Shown: positions 25,061 to 34,726, numbered from the stretch's first letter. The stretch is DNA of 64,000 nucleotides from Candidatus Methanomethylicaceae archaeon (GCA_015660995.1 JACTUC010000022.1:1-64000), one strand, 5' to 3'. Notes: generated from the letters alone by a model not told the origin. Numbers and translations: made by a program.

Positions 25061-27087
25061 AGCTCTCTATAGCAAAGTTTACAGCAATATTCATTTTCCT
25101 GATGGTGCTGGTCTCCCCGCTGTCCTACGTATGCGCCGAGCTCCAATTCCCGCCGCACGACGATCCAGGGTCCGCTCCTGTCAATGTAGATCCAGTATTC
25201 CTCATGAACTACTATTCATCCCTTTTCCAGTTCATTTCGAAAAGCGACTACTCTGGCTTCAAAGAGTTGTTTGCCAGCAACGACCTGACCTTTCTGCCGG
25301 CTTCCCTTCAAGGGCTCTTCAACAGCTTCTCGGCAGAGTTAAACCGCGCGAACTCGAATATGCAGCAGATCGACCAGCTCCTGACAAATTCCTCAAGTTT
25401 ATTGGACCAGAACAGACGCTCAGAAGCCAACCAGACTCTATACGAGGCCAGCATCACCATAGGCGGAACCGAAATCATACTCAACCAACTGGGCAACACA
25501 ACCCTTTCGATCGGGGATCAGCTTGGCGTAACAACAACCCCTGCCAACAGCCCTTCAAGGCAGGCCTTGGCTGGTCTTCAGAACTCGATTAAAACCGTCC
25601 AGAACCAGCTGAATAATTACCTGATGCTGTTTCAGACGCTCATGACAAGGTACTATGCAACATCCGACAATGGAACAACAGCCACATCGATCATGCTTCA
25701 ACTAAACGTCTCGGTAGCGTCCGTAGGCACCAATGTCGCTTTCTATGGGCGACTAACATCGAACGGGTCATCGCTTCCTGGGAGGAATGCAACCCTCCTC
25801 CTCGACGGGAACATCATTGCAAGTGCTGTGACCGATTCAAACGGTTCATACTCGTCTTACTTCAGCGTGCCTTTCGACTACGTCCGCCAGGTAATGCTCT
25901 TTGCGCTTTTCATCCCGGAGGGAATCGACGCACTGGATTACATCTCTTCCATAAGTGAGCCAGTTTACCTCAATGTGCTCTATAAAACGACCAACATTGA
26001 AGTGAATATCCCCAATACCGGCTATCCAGGGCTCACATTTCCGATTCAGGGCAACGTGACGTCCGATAATGGAACGCCCCTCGAGGGCAGGACAATAAGC
26101 ATCTACATTGACAACACAACAATCGTTGACCTTTACAGCGGTTCACACGGAGATTTCTCTTCAAATTACGCTATCCCAGCCAATTCCATTACAGGCTCCC
26201 ACCAGCTGAACATTTACGTCGCGCCGCAAGGGACTTTCGCTGGCACATCCTTAAGCGAGACCTTCAGCATTGATAGGTATCCGCTCAACCTTACGCTGTC
26301 GTACCCGCCAACAGTCTATCTGCCCACTTCTTTCACCGTAGAGGGGAACGTCTCTTCGGCCCTTGGGCGCCTCGACAACGCAACCGTTACAATCAGCGTT
26401 GGGAACACCACGAAGATAGTGAAAACTGTAGATGGATCATTCAGTGCAACCTTCGATCTTCCGCTCAGCCCCTGGCCAGCTGGAAACCAGCTCCTGTCGA
26501 TCACAGTGGAGCCGGCGGAACCATGGCATGCTAGCCTCGAGGTCTCTAATAATGTGTTCGTGTGGAGCCCAATAGCCGTTACAGCTATTTCTGGTGCATC
26601 TCTCTTAATCGTCGCCTTTTCTATCCTGTGGATAAGGCGCAATAGACTGTCAAGAAAGTCAAGTAGCCCTGTTGAGCAAGGTGCTGAGGGGACCGTCATA
26701 TCTCAAGCCCCATTGGAACCGCCAATGCCTTCAGAGATCCCCGCATTCGATGGCGGGGATCTCGCACTGCCGGTCGCCAAATCCATACAAAACATCCAGA
26801 TCGGATTGCTCTCTTCCGAAAGGCAGAAAGTCATTCAATCCTATGCTCGTGCTTGGCGCCTCGTCGAGCGAACAACGGGTGTATTGATGGAACCCAATAC
26901 TACAATCAATGAATTCCTTCAGATAGCATCTGCCAGGCTCAATGGCGCGAAGGACCCATTCTCTTGTCTTACTGCCTTAGCTGAGAGATCGCTATACTCG
27001 CAGTTCGATCCGGTCCTTGAAGATGTATCCCTCGCAGAAACCTATTCCAGAACGATTGAGGAGGCATTCAAGTATGGAAGCGCGTAA
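25057..27087 (+). CDS. Ig-like ectodomain protein with cytoplasmic DUF4129 tail
   Basis: 676 residues: signal peptide/anchor (1-25); a helical extracytoplasmic region (about 45-205) with a coiled-coil-like stretch; three Ig/Big-like beta-domains (about 210-305, 310-405, 410-500) with SLPGRNATLLLDG and TPLEGRTISIYIDN; one transmembrane helix (about 505-528); and a cytoplasmic tail whose last 85 residues (VIQSYARAWRLVERTTG ... AERSLYSQFD) match DUF4129. DUF4129 proteins typically sit beside MoxR and DUF58 and often carry transglutaminase domains; here the outside part is an Ig stalk instead. This suggests a link between an envelope-facing sensor or scaffold and the MoxR ATPase. GTG start coupled to the previous gene; it overlaps the next gene by 14 bases. 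Confidence 0.75.
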   Translation: MKLSIAKFTAIFIFLMVLVSPLSYVCAELQFPPHDDPGSAPVNVDPVFLMNYYSSLFQFISKSDYSGFKELFASNDLTFLPASLQGLFNSFSAELNRANSNMQQIDQLLTNSSSLLDQNRRSEANQTLYEASITIGGTEIILNQLGNTTLSIGDQLGVTTTPANSPSRQALAGLQNSIKTVQNQLNNYLMLFQTLMTRYYATSDNGTTATSIMLQLNVSVASVGTNVAFYGRLTSNGSSLPGRNATLLLDGNIIASAVTDSNGSYSSYFSVPFDYVRQVMLFALFIPEGIDALDYISSISEPVYLNVLYKTTNIEVNIPNTGYPGLTFPIQGNVTSDNGTPLEGRTISIYIDNTTIVDLYSGSHGDFSSNYAIPANSITGSHQLNIYVAPQGTFAGTSLSETFSIDRYPLNLTLSYPPTVYLPTSFTVEGNVSSALGRLDNATVTISVGNTTKIVKTVDGSFSATFDLPLSPWPAGNQLLSITVEPAEPWHASLEVSNNVFVWSPIAVTAISGASLLIVAFSILWIRRNRLSRKSSSPVEQGAEGTVISQAPLEPPMPSEIPAFDGGDLALPVAKSIQNIQIGLLSSERQKVIQSYARAWRLVERTTGVLMEPNTTINEFLQIASARLNGAKDPFSCLTALAERSLYSQFDPVLEDVSLAETYSRTIEEAFKYGSA

Positions 27088-28054
27088 GCTGCTTCCCGCC
27101 CTTACTGCTATAACCATTGTTGCACTACTGGTGCTCATCTGGTTCTTCCCGCCCACCGGCGATTTCCGGGCGGGTAATCCGTTCTGGAATGGCTACTCCC
27201 AGTTCTCCAGCAGCTTCAACGCGTCCGCCCTCTCATCAATGAACGGACTGCCAGCCAATTCGAGCGGTGCCATACTCGTAGAGGTGCCTTACGCTCCCTT
27301 CACTTCGGGGGATCTCTCAAAGATTCGCCAGTTTGTCGCCGGGGGAGGCACCCTTGTCCTAATGGACGACTATGGCTACGGCAACCAGATCCTAGAATAC
27401 TTCAGGCTCGATGTGAGCTTCAGCGGCGTACCCTTGATTGACCCGCTCTTCCACTACAAGAATGACTTCTTCCCAAGGATCTCCGACTTCGCTTCTCTCC
27501 TCAACCTTACCAGCACTGCCTATTTTGCCATGGACCGAGGCACTACACTTCTCACCAACGACTCCAGCGGCGTGCTGGCGTGGTCCTCGAGCTTCAGCTT
27601 CCTGAGCCAGGACGGTAGTTCTGTAAAGTCCGCCGACGACACTTTGGGCCCGTTCCCCGTCGCCTACTATACGAGAATAGATAAAGGGATGATCATTGCT
27701 GTGGCCGACCCCAGCATAGTGATCAACAGCATGATAGGCGTAGACAGCAACTATGCCTTCATCAACAATGTAATCAACCTAAACGGTAATCATGTGGCAA
27801 TGTATTTCGATCAATCACATTTACCGGTTGGCACGCTTGATAACGCAAAGCAGACACTTGACATAGCCTATTCCGTGGCATCGTCCCCCTTTGGCGCAGC
27901 AGCGATTCTGGTAGCGCTCCTTGCGGTAAGCACATTGCCTTTATGGAGAAAGAAAAATAGTGTAAGTGCTGGGGCACCTAACCCAAAGCCCCGCAACCGT
28001 GAAGATGAAGATCATGACAAATCAAAAGGTGAAATGAATGCCAATATCCCCTGA
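27074..28054 (+). CDS. DUF4350-like membrane protein of MoxR operon
   Basis: 326 residues from ATG 27074. One N-terminal helix (about 5-23), a large extracytoplasmic domain with FRAGNPFWNGYSQF and the Rossmann-like VAGGGTLVLMDDYGYGNQIL, then a C-terminal helix (about 272-292) and a highly charged tail. The GGGTLVL-DDYG pattern and position match DUF4350, a class I glutamine-amidotransferase-like domain regularly encoded with MoxR/DUF58/DUF4129. The longer frame from TTG 27017 would lie entirely in the preceding gene and is rejected. Enzymatic activity is unknown for the family. Confidence 0.75.
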   Translation: MEARKLLPALTAITIVALLVLIWFFPPTGDFRAGNPFWNGYSQFSSSFNASALSSMNGLPANSSGAILVEVPYAPFTSGDLSKIRQFVAGGGTLVLMDDYGYGNQILEYFRLDVSFSGVPLIDPLFHYKNDFFPRISDFASLLNLTSTAYFAMDRGTTLLTNDSSGVLAWSSSFSFLSQDGSSVKSADDTLGPFPVAYYTRIDKGMIIAVADPSIVINSMIGVDSNYAFINNVINLNGNHVAMYFDQSHLPVGTLDNAKQTLDIAYSVASSPFGAAAILVALLAVSTLPLWRKKNSVSAGAPNPKPRNREDEDHDKSKGEMNANIP

Positions 28055-28982
28055 CCTAGTGAGCATTCCGCAGAAAATCCTAAATGAAATATCGAAGGTC
28101 GTTGTCGGCAAGGACGACGTGAAGGAACTAATGCTGACAGCGCTCCTCAGCGAGGGGCACATCCTCATCGAGGGGCTGCCGGGAACGGCAAAGACCCTCC
28201 TTGCCAAGACGTTCGCGCTTAGCATCGCGGGCGAGTTCAGGAGGGTGCAGTTCACCCCCGACCTGCTCCCCTCGGACATTACTGGGTACTACTTCTACAC
28301 CCCAGACGGCAACTCAAAGTTCCTCCCCGGGCCAGTCTTCGCGAACGTCGTACTCGCAGACGAGCTAAACAGGACCACTGCGCGCACGCAGTCTGCTATG
28401 CTGGAGGTCATGCAGGAGGCGCAGGTTACCGTTGAGGGTAAGACCCACCAGGTGCCGCAGCCCTTCATGGTGATCGCAACACAGATCCCCTACGGGTTCG
28501 AGGGTACCACACAGCTCACTGAGGTCCAGTCCGACCGTTTCATGTTCAGAGCATGGTCAGGCTACCTAGACCGGGAGCAGGAATCGAAGGTTCTGGCGAA
28601 CATAGATTACATAGACCGCTTGGACGTTAAGGCTGTGGTTTCGCTTGGGAACATAGCCAGGGCAAGGGAGGCGGTGAAGACCGTCTTCGTTTCCGATGGC
28701 GTGAGGGATTACATCACCCTGATCGCGGACAGCCTGCGGAAGAACCCAGATGTCTCCATGGCTCCCAGCTCGAGGGCTACAGCCGCGCTCTACAAGGGCT
28801 CGAGGGCGATTGCGTTCATGAGGGGGAGGGACTATGTCATCCCGGATGACGTGAAGATGCTGGCGACACCTGTCCTTGAGCATAGGATAAGGGTGAAGTC
28901 CGAGGCTGAGATCGACGGCGTCACCCCCCTATCGCTCGCGGAAAAGACGATGAAAGAGGTCCCGGTGCCCAAGGCTGAGTGA
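28038..28982 (+). CDS. MoxR-family AAA+ ATPase
   Basis: 314 residues and complete. Walker A GLPGTAKT (46-53), Walker B VVLADE (104-109), sensor 1 VIATQIP, the arginine finger region VQSDRFM, and a C-terminal lid with sensor 2 (SSRATAALYKGSRA) are all present. MoxR proteins are cytoplasmic chaperone-like ATPases that remodel or activate partner proteins, usually together with a VWA or DUF58 protein encoded next door. Starts 17 bases before the preceding gene ends. The downstream DUF58 gene is the expected partner. Confidence 0.92.
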   Translation: MPISPDLVSIPQKILNEISKVVVGKDDVKELMLTALLSEGHILIEGLPGTAKTLLAKTFALSIAGEFRRVQFTPDLLPSDITGYYFYTPDGNSKFLPGPVFANVVLADELNRTTARTQSAMLEVMQEAQVTVEGKTHQVPQPFMVIATQIPYGFEGTTQLTEVQSDRFMFRAWSGYLDREQESKVLANIDYIDRLDVKAVVSLGNIARAREAVKTVFVSDGVRDYITLIADSLRKNPDVSMAPSSRATAALYKGSRAIAFMRGRDYVIPDDVKMLATPVLEHRIRVKSEAEIDGVTPLSLAEKTMKEVPVPKAE

Positions 28983-29076
28983 CTTATTGATTGAAAAATG
29001 GTAGATAAAATAAAAAATTGGAATGAAAAAGGATGAAGCGCTGAGCTGAAAGCGGACGTGAAATGATGGAGAAGAA

Positions 29077-29084
29077 GGAGGGGG
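29077..29084 (+). promoter_or_regulatory. Strong ribosome binding site for the DUF58 gene
   Basis: GGAGGGGG lies six bases before TTG 29091 and decides that unusual start codon. Confidence 0.6.
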
Positions 29085-29090
29085 ATCGGG

Positions 29091-30668
29091 TTGACCAATG
29101 CCTTTCGTGAAAACGCAGCTAGGGTCTATACCCTAGCCTACCTGTTACTGACCACAGTTATGCTGATCCTCACCTACCTACCATTGACCATCCTTTCCGT
29201 CATACTTGCAGCACTAAATGCCTGGGGACTCTACAGAAAGCCTCGACTAGGCGTCCTGCTAAGCCTTGACATAGCAACATTCCTAATCTCGCCGCTCTTC
29301 TTGGAGCCGGCGCTTGGCATCTTCTCAGTGCTACCTGCCCTACCCGTGCTCATTTCAATCGAGAAATCTCTCAGGGACTTGGCCTCCAATGCCCCGCCAC
29401 CCGCTTTCGCGAGGGGAAGGAAGCTCACTAGCACGTCAAAGTTCATATTAGCCATTTCTGCCTTGTCACTATTTACATCGGCAGTCCTTGCAAAACCCTC
29501 TGCGACTGTTTCAGGTGGTGTGCTGTTTTTCTTCACGCTTGTCCTCATCCTGCGAGCGCACTATGGTATCCCAAAAAACCCGGTCTCATTCGAAAGAACG
29601 TGGAGACGGATCCTTGTCAGAAACACCGAGCGCGTGCCCCTCAAGTTGAAATCCGAGTCTACGATCAGTATGCGTGCCTGCCTTGTGGCCGCTAATGGAT
29701 GGTCATCTATCAGCTCCACTGACTTCGGTATGTCCCCCCACGACGATTATGGAATAGAATTCGCAATCACCCCGATGCTCGCTGCACCATCAAATGCGCC
29801 GATCAATGCCTCTTTCGTCGACCAGTGGGGGCTCACATCCATGGGGCAGGAGATGGAACCCGTCGACCTTCACGTCATACCCAGGGCCAAGTACGCTGAA
29901 TGGCTTGCGAGGAAGTACCTCGCCCAAACCTCGCCAGGCTACTCCCTGTCCATGGCGACACCCCCCATCAGGGCGCAGAAGCCCTCGAGGAGGGGGATTG
30001 AGTACTTCGGGAGCAGGCTCTACCAGCCGGGCGACCGGGCAAAGGAGATCGACTGGAGGCACACCTTCCGCCTGCAGGAGCTCGTGGTGAGGGAGTTCTC
30101 GAGTTCGCAGACCGAGCCGGCCGTCATCCTAGCAGACCTCACTGCCAGCAGAGCTGAGGAAGCCGACGGCCTAGCCTACGACCTGATAACGTCCGCGCTC
30201 ACCATGGCAAAGGAGGGCGTCCCCACAGCAATAGCCACCTATAATAGGAAAGGAGCTACTGCGCCAGCACGCCTTGGGAACCCTAGGGATGCGCTCAAGC
30301 GAGCGCTTCAGCTGAGCAAGGGGATCTCGATCGTGCCCGCCACCGAGAGGGTACTCCAGAAAACCGAACTGCTCAAGGTAAAGAGGGAGACTGGAAGGCT
30401 CAAGCCGTCCGCGCAGAGGGAGGCTAGTATGCTCGGTGCCATGTTGAAGATAGAATACCGCGCCACCCAGAATTTCGCGGCTGAGAGCCTTGCAGGGCAA
30501 GCCATGAAGCACATTGCTGATGGGGTTCCCTCGCCTGCTGTTATCATTTCTGTCTCAGCGGCTAGGGATGACCCCGACCTTAGCGTCGGGCTGGCAAGTA
30601 TGGTCGAGAGGGGCTATAAAATTGTCCCTCCAGAAGAGATAAGGAGGGGCAAACCCAATTCGAACTAA
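29091..30668 (+). CDS. DUF58-domain membrane protein
   Basis: 525 residues: hydrophobic helices at about 14-45, 55-90 and 115-155, then a beta-domain with antiparallel strands, and the DUF58 signature around 299-330 (RRGIEYFGSRLYQPGDRAKE, then IDWRHTFRLQELVVREF). The region beyond forms a VWA-like fold (AVILADLTAS, with a MIDAS-like DxT but not the complete DxSxS). DUF58 proteins are the usual partners of MoxR ATPases. It is separated from moxR by 108 bases that contain an AT-rich TATA-like stretch, so a secondary promoter is possible. Confidence 0.88.
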   Translation: MTNAFRENAARVYTLAYLLLTTVMLILTYLPLTILSVILAALNAWGLYRKPRLGVLLSLDIATFLISPLFLEPALGIFSVLPALPVLISIEKSLRDLASNAPPPAFARGRKLTSTSKFILAISALSLFTSAVLAKPSATVSGGVLFFFTLVLILRAHYGIPKNPVSFERTWRRILVRNTERVPLKLKSESTISMRACLVAANGWSSISSTDFGMSPHDDYGIEFAITPMLAAPSNAPINASFVDQWGLTSMGQEMEPVDLHVIPRAKYAEWLARKYLAQTSPGYSLSMATPPIRAQKPSRRGIEYFGSRLYQPGDRAKEIDWRHTFRLQELVVREFSSSQTEPAVILADLTASRAEEADGLAYDLITSALTMAKEGVPTAIATYNRKGATAPARLGNPRDALKRALQLSKGISIVPATERVLQKTELLKVKRETGRLKPSAQREASMLGAMLKIEYRATQNFAAESLAGQAMKHIADGVPSPAVIISVSAARDDPDLSVGLASMVERGYKIVPPEEIRRGKPNSN

Positions 30669-30669
30669 T

Positions 30670-31806
30670 ATGGTGGCATCCAGCAGGGGGAGGCATGCGC
30701 ACGCGATCGGGAAACCATGCGCCATCGCTCTCTTCATTCTTGTTGCTGTTGCATTTCCCATCCTGGTCTCGATTCCCAACGTGAAAGCATCGGCATACCC
30801 GAACTCATCCTTCCCAGATACCTGGACTGCCCTAGAGGGGGCATATGCGGCCCTTTCGAACGCCTCCAGCGCCGGCGGAAACGTCACGCAAACCAATGCC
30901 GATCAGCTCAACTTGGCTATTTCCGATGCATTACTAGCTGAAAGCCTCAACAGCTCGAACCATTCCCAGGCGCAGGCCCTGGCATCAGAAGCAAGCAACA
31001 TTGCCCTCGTGGTCCAGCAGGAGATGATGACTGCCAAGGAAGAAGGAATCAGACAAGGACAGATGACGCTGTACGCACTTGTCGTCTTCGTTGCGGCTTG
31101 CCTCGCCTTTGCCCTGCTGGTTTACAGGTTCGGGCCGGACTGGATCTGGCGAGGTTGGCTGAGAAAAAGGCGCACTCAAACCGTAAAAGTGCCCCAAGAA
31201 GGAATGGCTGGCGCAAAGGCAAACGCCAAAGGGGCAGAAAAAGCAGCACAAAAAAACAAGCTGAATAGGGGCGATGATGACACTGATAACGGTAAAAAGG
31301 AGCAGGATAAAGGCGAAGAAGAAACCCTGCTTACGCTTAAAACCATTTGCTTGATTGTGGCCATTGTCCTTGTGGTCATTGCCGGAGTCGCTGTATCGCA
31401 GTACTTTCTTTCTGGACAGGTTGTAAAACCCTTCTCCGAGCTTGCTATCCTTAGTCCTAGCATGACGATTAGCGATTACCAGAATGAGGTTGTTGCTGGC
31501 GACACAGTGCACCTTTACGCTTACGTGGGCGACCAATTGGGCGCGCCAGCATGGTTCTCCGTCCTCGTCAAAGTAGGGGACAATTCGACAGCCGTGGATC
31601 CGATGCAGCAGCCAGCCATAGCAAGGCTGGATATTGTGCTCTGCAATGGCCAGAACTGGACGTCGCCGGTTGATTTTACTCTAGTGCAGGTCGGCCTCAA
31701 CCAGCGCGTGGTGTTTGAGCTCTGGTCGTTCAACTCAACTACTGGCGTAATGGACTACACCCAGAGGTGGTGTGAGATCTGGGTAAACGTTACTAGTCCT
31801 CCTTAG
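30670..31806 (+). CDS. Last gene of MoxR operon: three-helix membrane protein
   Basis: 378 residues. Signal/anchor helix (about 15-36), a small helical outside domain with sequons, a second helix (about 132-153), a highly charged Lys/Glu/Asp cytoplasmic segment (about 154-222), a third helix (about 224-247), and a C-terminal outside beta-domain of 130 residues (FSELAILSPSMTISDYQNEV). Starts two bases after the DUF58 stop, so is co-translated. No recognised family. The cytoplasmic charged loop is a candidate interaction site for MoxR or DUF58 (inference). Confidence 0.7.
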   Translation: MVASSRGRHAHAIGKPCAIALFILVAVAFPILVSIPNVKASAYPNSSFPDTWTALEGAYAALSNASSAGGNVTQTNADQLNLAISDALLAESLNSSNHSQAQALASEASNIALVVQQEMMTAKEEGIRQGQMTLYALVVFVAACLAFALLVYRFGPDWIWRGWLRKRRTQTVKVPQEGMAGAKANAKGAEKAAQKNKLNRGDDDTDNGKKEQDKGEEETLLTLKTICLIVAIVLVVIAGVAVSQYFLSGQVVKPFSELAILSPSMTISDYQNEVVAGDTVHLYAYVGDQLGAPAWFSVLVKVGDNSTAVDPMQQPAIARLDIVLCNGQNWTSPVDFTLVQVGLNQRVVFELWSFNSTTGVMDYTQRWCEIWVNVTSPP

Positions 31807-32014
31807 GACTGGTCAGACATTGTTTAATTCTTGAATACGCAAATACATGAAAGCCTCTGAAAACCACCATTGCGTAATAGGCGCGTAGTGCCTTTTTGGC
31901 TTCGTGTGGAATAAATGCATCATTGAATGTTTAAGAATTGAAGAACAAGAGCAAGTTTTCCTTAGTAGTTAACTCAATCATTACAAAGACTTTTATTAGT
32001 TTTCTGCACATATC

Positions 32015-32407
32015 ATGACTTGTTTGGCGATGTTATTGCAATCTATCAGCTACGCCGAGTTGCTCTCTCTTTGGAGTCGCGGCTCGAGAAACGGTGCTTT
32101 GCGGAGAATGCCTTTGCTGAAAAGGGGTCTGTTCAGCGCTGCGCTTGAATATGCTAGGACCGTCGGCACAATCGTTAACCAGAAACTTATTGGAATGATA
32201 ATGGCGTTAGCTGAGCGAGTTGGAAAGTCAGTGGGCCAGAAGATCTTTTCGCATGGACTTGACAGGGCGTTAGGTTTTATCAAGAACGCCAAGATGATGC
32301 TCATGTTTCCCACCGTATGGAAATGGATCAGCGAGGACAGCTTCGTCTTCTGGCTAGGCACTGAGATCTTGGTCAACCGGCGAGCTTGGATGTACTGTTC
32401 GAAATAG
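32015..32407 (+). CDS. Basic 130-residue protein upstream of GT2
   Basis: Strongly basic, helix-rich, with the segment SLWSRGSRNGALRRMPLLKR near the N-terminus and a hydrophobic C-terminal third (FPTVWKWISEDSFVFWLG). It resembles short archaeal proteins of unknown function that I recall but cannot name. TTTTATTA (31991-31998) lies about 20 bases before the ATG, fitting a leaderless start, and the DPM1-like gene follows after 12 bases. The opposite strand also holds a long frame (32050-32475), which I regard as a shadow. The 207-base gap upstream of it holds only the TATA-like sequence. Confidence 0.6.
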   Translation: MTCLAMLLQSISYAELLSLWSRGSRNGALRRMPLLKRGLFSAALEYARTVGTIVNQKLIGMIMALAERVGKSVGQKIFSHGLDRALGFIKNAKMMLMFPTVWKWISEDSFVFWLGTEILVNRRAWMYCSK

Positions 32408-32419
32408 GCCGCAAGAAAA

Positions 32420-33346
32420 ATGGCAATAGAAAGACCTGCCGCCGAGCCACGGAACAAGTTCATTGTAGCCTGCATACCTGCCTATAATGCAGATTACACC
32501 ATCGCGAGCGTCATAATGAAGACCCAGAAGTACGTAAACAAAGTAGTTGTTTACGACGATGGCTCCAAGGACCAGACCGGGGAACTGGCATCGCTTCTGA
32601 ATATTGAGTTGATAAGCGCTGATGTAAACATGGGGAAGGGACACGCCTTGAAGCGGATGTTTCAGCAAGCGCTCGATATGGGGGCTGATATTGTAGTTAC
32701 ACTGGACTCGGACGGGCAGCACAATCCAAACGAGATCCCAAAGGTCATCGAGCCCATCTTGAACGGTGAGGCTGACATCGTCCTTGGGTCTAGGTACATG
32801 GATGGGGCATCGACGGACGCTCCCCCTTACCGGAGGTTCGGGCTGAGGATCATAAACTCGATTAGCAAGAGCGGAAACAAATACGACGTCAAAGATACCC
32901 AGAACGGATTCCGGGCCTACTCGCGCGAGGCACTAGGGTCAATGGTGGAGTGCAAATCTAACGGTTTTGGGATCGAGACCGAACAACTGTCGATTGCCGT
33001 GCAACACGGTTACCGGATCAAGGAAGTGCCGGTCAACGTAAGATACCAGAATCTGCCAAATCCGTCAAACATGCACCCAGTCAGGCATGGCATCAATCTT
33101 ATTGAGACTGCCTTAAAACTGGTCGTGGAGAAGAGACCCGTCCTACTGCTAGGCGTGCCCGGTGTTGTCCTGCTTTGTATTGGGCTCATAGCTGGTGTAA
33201 TGTTGCTTTGGGAATTCAATTTGTCGCGATCTTTTAGCATGCCTTATGCAATAATTGCATTAGGTGGCTTAATTACCGGGATTTTTCTGATCATGACGAC
33301 CCTCATACTTTATGGTATTCGATCAATGTATGATAATTCAAAATAA
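32420..33346 (+). CDS. DPM1-like GT2 (polyprenyl-phosphate glycosyltransferase)
   Basis: 308 residues: GT-A catalytic domain with ACIPAYNADYTI, VVYDDGSKDQT, VVTLDSDGQHNP (DxD) and DTQNGFRAYSREAL, followed by two C-terminal helices (about 238-260 and 270-295). This is the DPM/DPG-synthase type that transfers a hexose from a nucleotide sugar to dolichyl/polyprenyl phosphate; products serve as donors for GT-C enzymes such as those at 7747 and 40605. A clear paralogue is encoded at 57997-58938. It follows the 32015 gene closely and probably shares its transcript. Confidence 0.85.
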   Translation: MAIERPAAEPRNKFIVACIPAYNADYTIASVIMKTQKYVNKVVVYDDGSKDQTGELASLLNIELISADVNMGKGHALKRMFQQALDMGADIVVTLDSDGQHNPNEIPKVIEPILNGEADIVLGSRYMDGASTDAPPYRRFGLRIINSISKSGNKYDVKDTQNGFRAYSREALGSMVECKSNGFGIETEQLSIAVQHGYRIKEVPVNVRYQNLPNPSNMHPVRHGINLIETALKLVVEKRPVLLLGVPGVVLLCIGLIAGVMLLWEFNLSRSFSMPYAIIALGGLITGIFLIMTTLILYGIRSMYDNSK

Positions 33347-33405
33347 CAAGGTGGAATTAAAATGGATCCAAAAAAAGTTACTAATGACGGGCGTTCTTAG
33401 CACCC

Positions 33406-33421
33406 TTCTCCTTTTGGAGAA
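33406..33421 (+). terminator. Hairpin after the DPM1-like gene
   Basis: TTCTCC-TTTT-GGAGAA is a perfect 6-bp stem with a 4-base loop about 60 bases after the stop. No T-run follows, so a terminator role is tentative; it also marks the transition into AT-rich sequence. I see nothing else in the 210-base gap to 33557. Confidence 0.35.
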
Positions 33422-33556
33422 CATGTACCGCGGGTCGATGATAGATCCTTGTTAGATTTTGCGAGAATAACTGAATCAACATTGTCATAATAATGAACAT
33501 TAGTATGATATTGACGAGATGTTAAAACATGTCCTACTTCTCTGTGAGAATTAGTA

Positions 33557-34726
33557 ATGACTTCAAATAGCGTTTTTGTTACCGACGCACAAATGCGAAG
33601 TTCATTAGCAGTTGTCAGGTCATTAGGAAGTAAAAATATTGAAGTTACTGCTGGTGAGACTACAAATTTTGCAACAAGTTTCTTCTCAAAATATTGCCAC
33701 AACAAAGTGGTTTACCCTTCACCAATAAAAAATAAAAACGACTTTAAAGAATTTTTGCTTACCCTAGTAAAAAAGCATAATTATGCGTTAATAATACCTG
33801 TTGCAGATGATGTGCTCGAACCAATAATGGAGATTGAAGACGAATTATCCAGATGCACAAGAATTGCAATCCCCTCAAAAGACATTTTTATGAAATGTTA
33901 TGATAAATACAATACGCTAAAGATAGCAGAAAAAAATAACATTCCGTGTCCTAAAACATATCTCATCAATGAGATTGAAGATGTACTCGAATTAAAAAAT
34001 ATTTTGTCGTACCCTGTTGTGATTAAACCCAGAATTAGTTCTGGAAGGCGTGGCGTGAAAATTTGTATGTCGGCAGAAAATCTGCTGGCAGATTATGTTT
34101 TAGTTCAAAAAGAATATGCTTACCCATTGATACAGGAATACATCCCGTATGGGGGTGAACTCGGCGTTTATACATTATTTAATTTCGCATCTAAGCCTAG
34201 AGCCTTCTCAGTTCAAAGAAGAATTCGATCATATCCAATTGCAGGTGGGCCAAGCACTCTCAGAGAAACAATAAAGAATGACGACTCAAAAAAAGCTATG
34301 TCATTGGCTTTTAATCTCTTACACTCTATGAACTGGACTGGTGTAGCGATGGTCGAATTTAGAAAAGATTTGCGAGACGGCTCTTTAAAACTAATGGAAG
34401 TGAATCCCCGATTTTGGGGGTCTCTTCAACTATCAATATTGGCTGGCATTGATTTTCCTTATTTACTCTATAAGATGTTTACCGACGGCGATGTTGAACC
34501 CATCACTGATTATAAAGCCGGAATTAAATGTAGATGGTTGTTACCTGGAGACCTTCTTTGGTTTGCGAGCACTCCTAATAAATTAAAAAACTTCAAAGAG
34601 ATCATAAGATTTGATGTCCCTGACGATATTTTATCATTAAATGACTTCGGTCCTACGCTAGGATTCTTTTCTGCAACCATCCGTTTTCTCTTTGATAAAG
34701 AGATGTGGAAATTCATAATTAGGTAA
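33557..34726 (+). CDS. ATP-grasp ligase of a glycan-modification cluster
   Basis: 389 residues with an N-terminal pre-ATP-grasp Rossmann domain (VFVTDAQMRSSLAVVRSLG), the ATP-binding lysines in YPVVIKPRISSGRRGVKI, IQEYIPYGGELGVY, and the Mg-binding LMEVNPRFWGSLQLSI. Such carboxylate-amine ligases couple an amino group and a carboxylate through an acyl phosphate; in surface polysaccharide loci they are often next to a polysaccharide deacetylase, as here, and could join an amino acid or similar group to a freed amino sugar (inference). Strongly AT-rich. Confidence 0.85.
   Translation: MTSNSVFVTDAQMRSSLAVVRSLGSKNIEVTAGETTNFATSFFSKYCHNKVVYPSPIKNKNDFKEFLLTLVKKHNYALIIPVADDVLEPIMEIEDELSRCTRIAIPSKDIFMKCYDKYNTLKIAEKNNIPCPKTYLINEIEDVLELKNILSYPVVIKPRISSGRRGVKICMSAENLLADYVLVQKEYAYPLIQEYIPYGGELGVYTLFNFASKPRAFSVQRRIRSYPIAGGPSTLRETIKNDDSKKAMSLAFNLLHSMNWTGVAMVEFRKDLRDGSLKLMEVNPRFWGSLQLSILAGIDFPYLLYKMFTDGDVEPITDYKAGIKCRWLLPGDLLWFASTPNKLKNFKEIIRFDVPDDILSLNDFGPTLGFFSATIRFLFDKEMWKFIIR

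Noticed and set aside
30076-30260. Possible complete VWA MIDAS site in the DUF58 protein.
   Set aside because: Only a DxT-like part is visible (AVILADLTAS); the DxSxS motif is incomplete, so metal binding is not claimed.
32050-32475. 141-residue minus-strand frame opposite the 32015 and 32420 genes.
   Set aside because: It overlaps the N-terminus of a secure GT2 gene and lacks a promoter or ribosome site; the plus-strand frame has a properly spaced TATA box.
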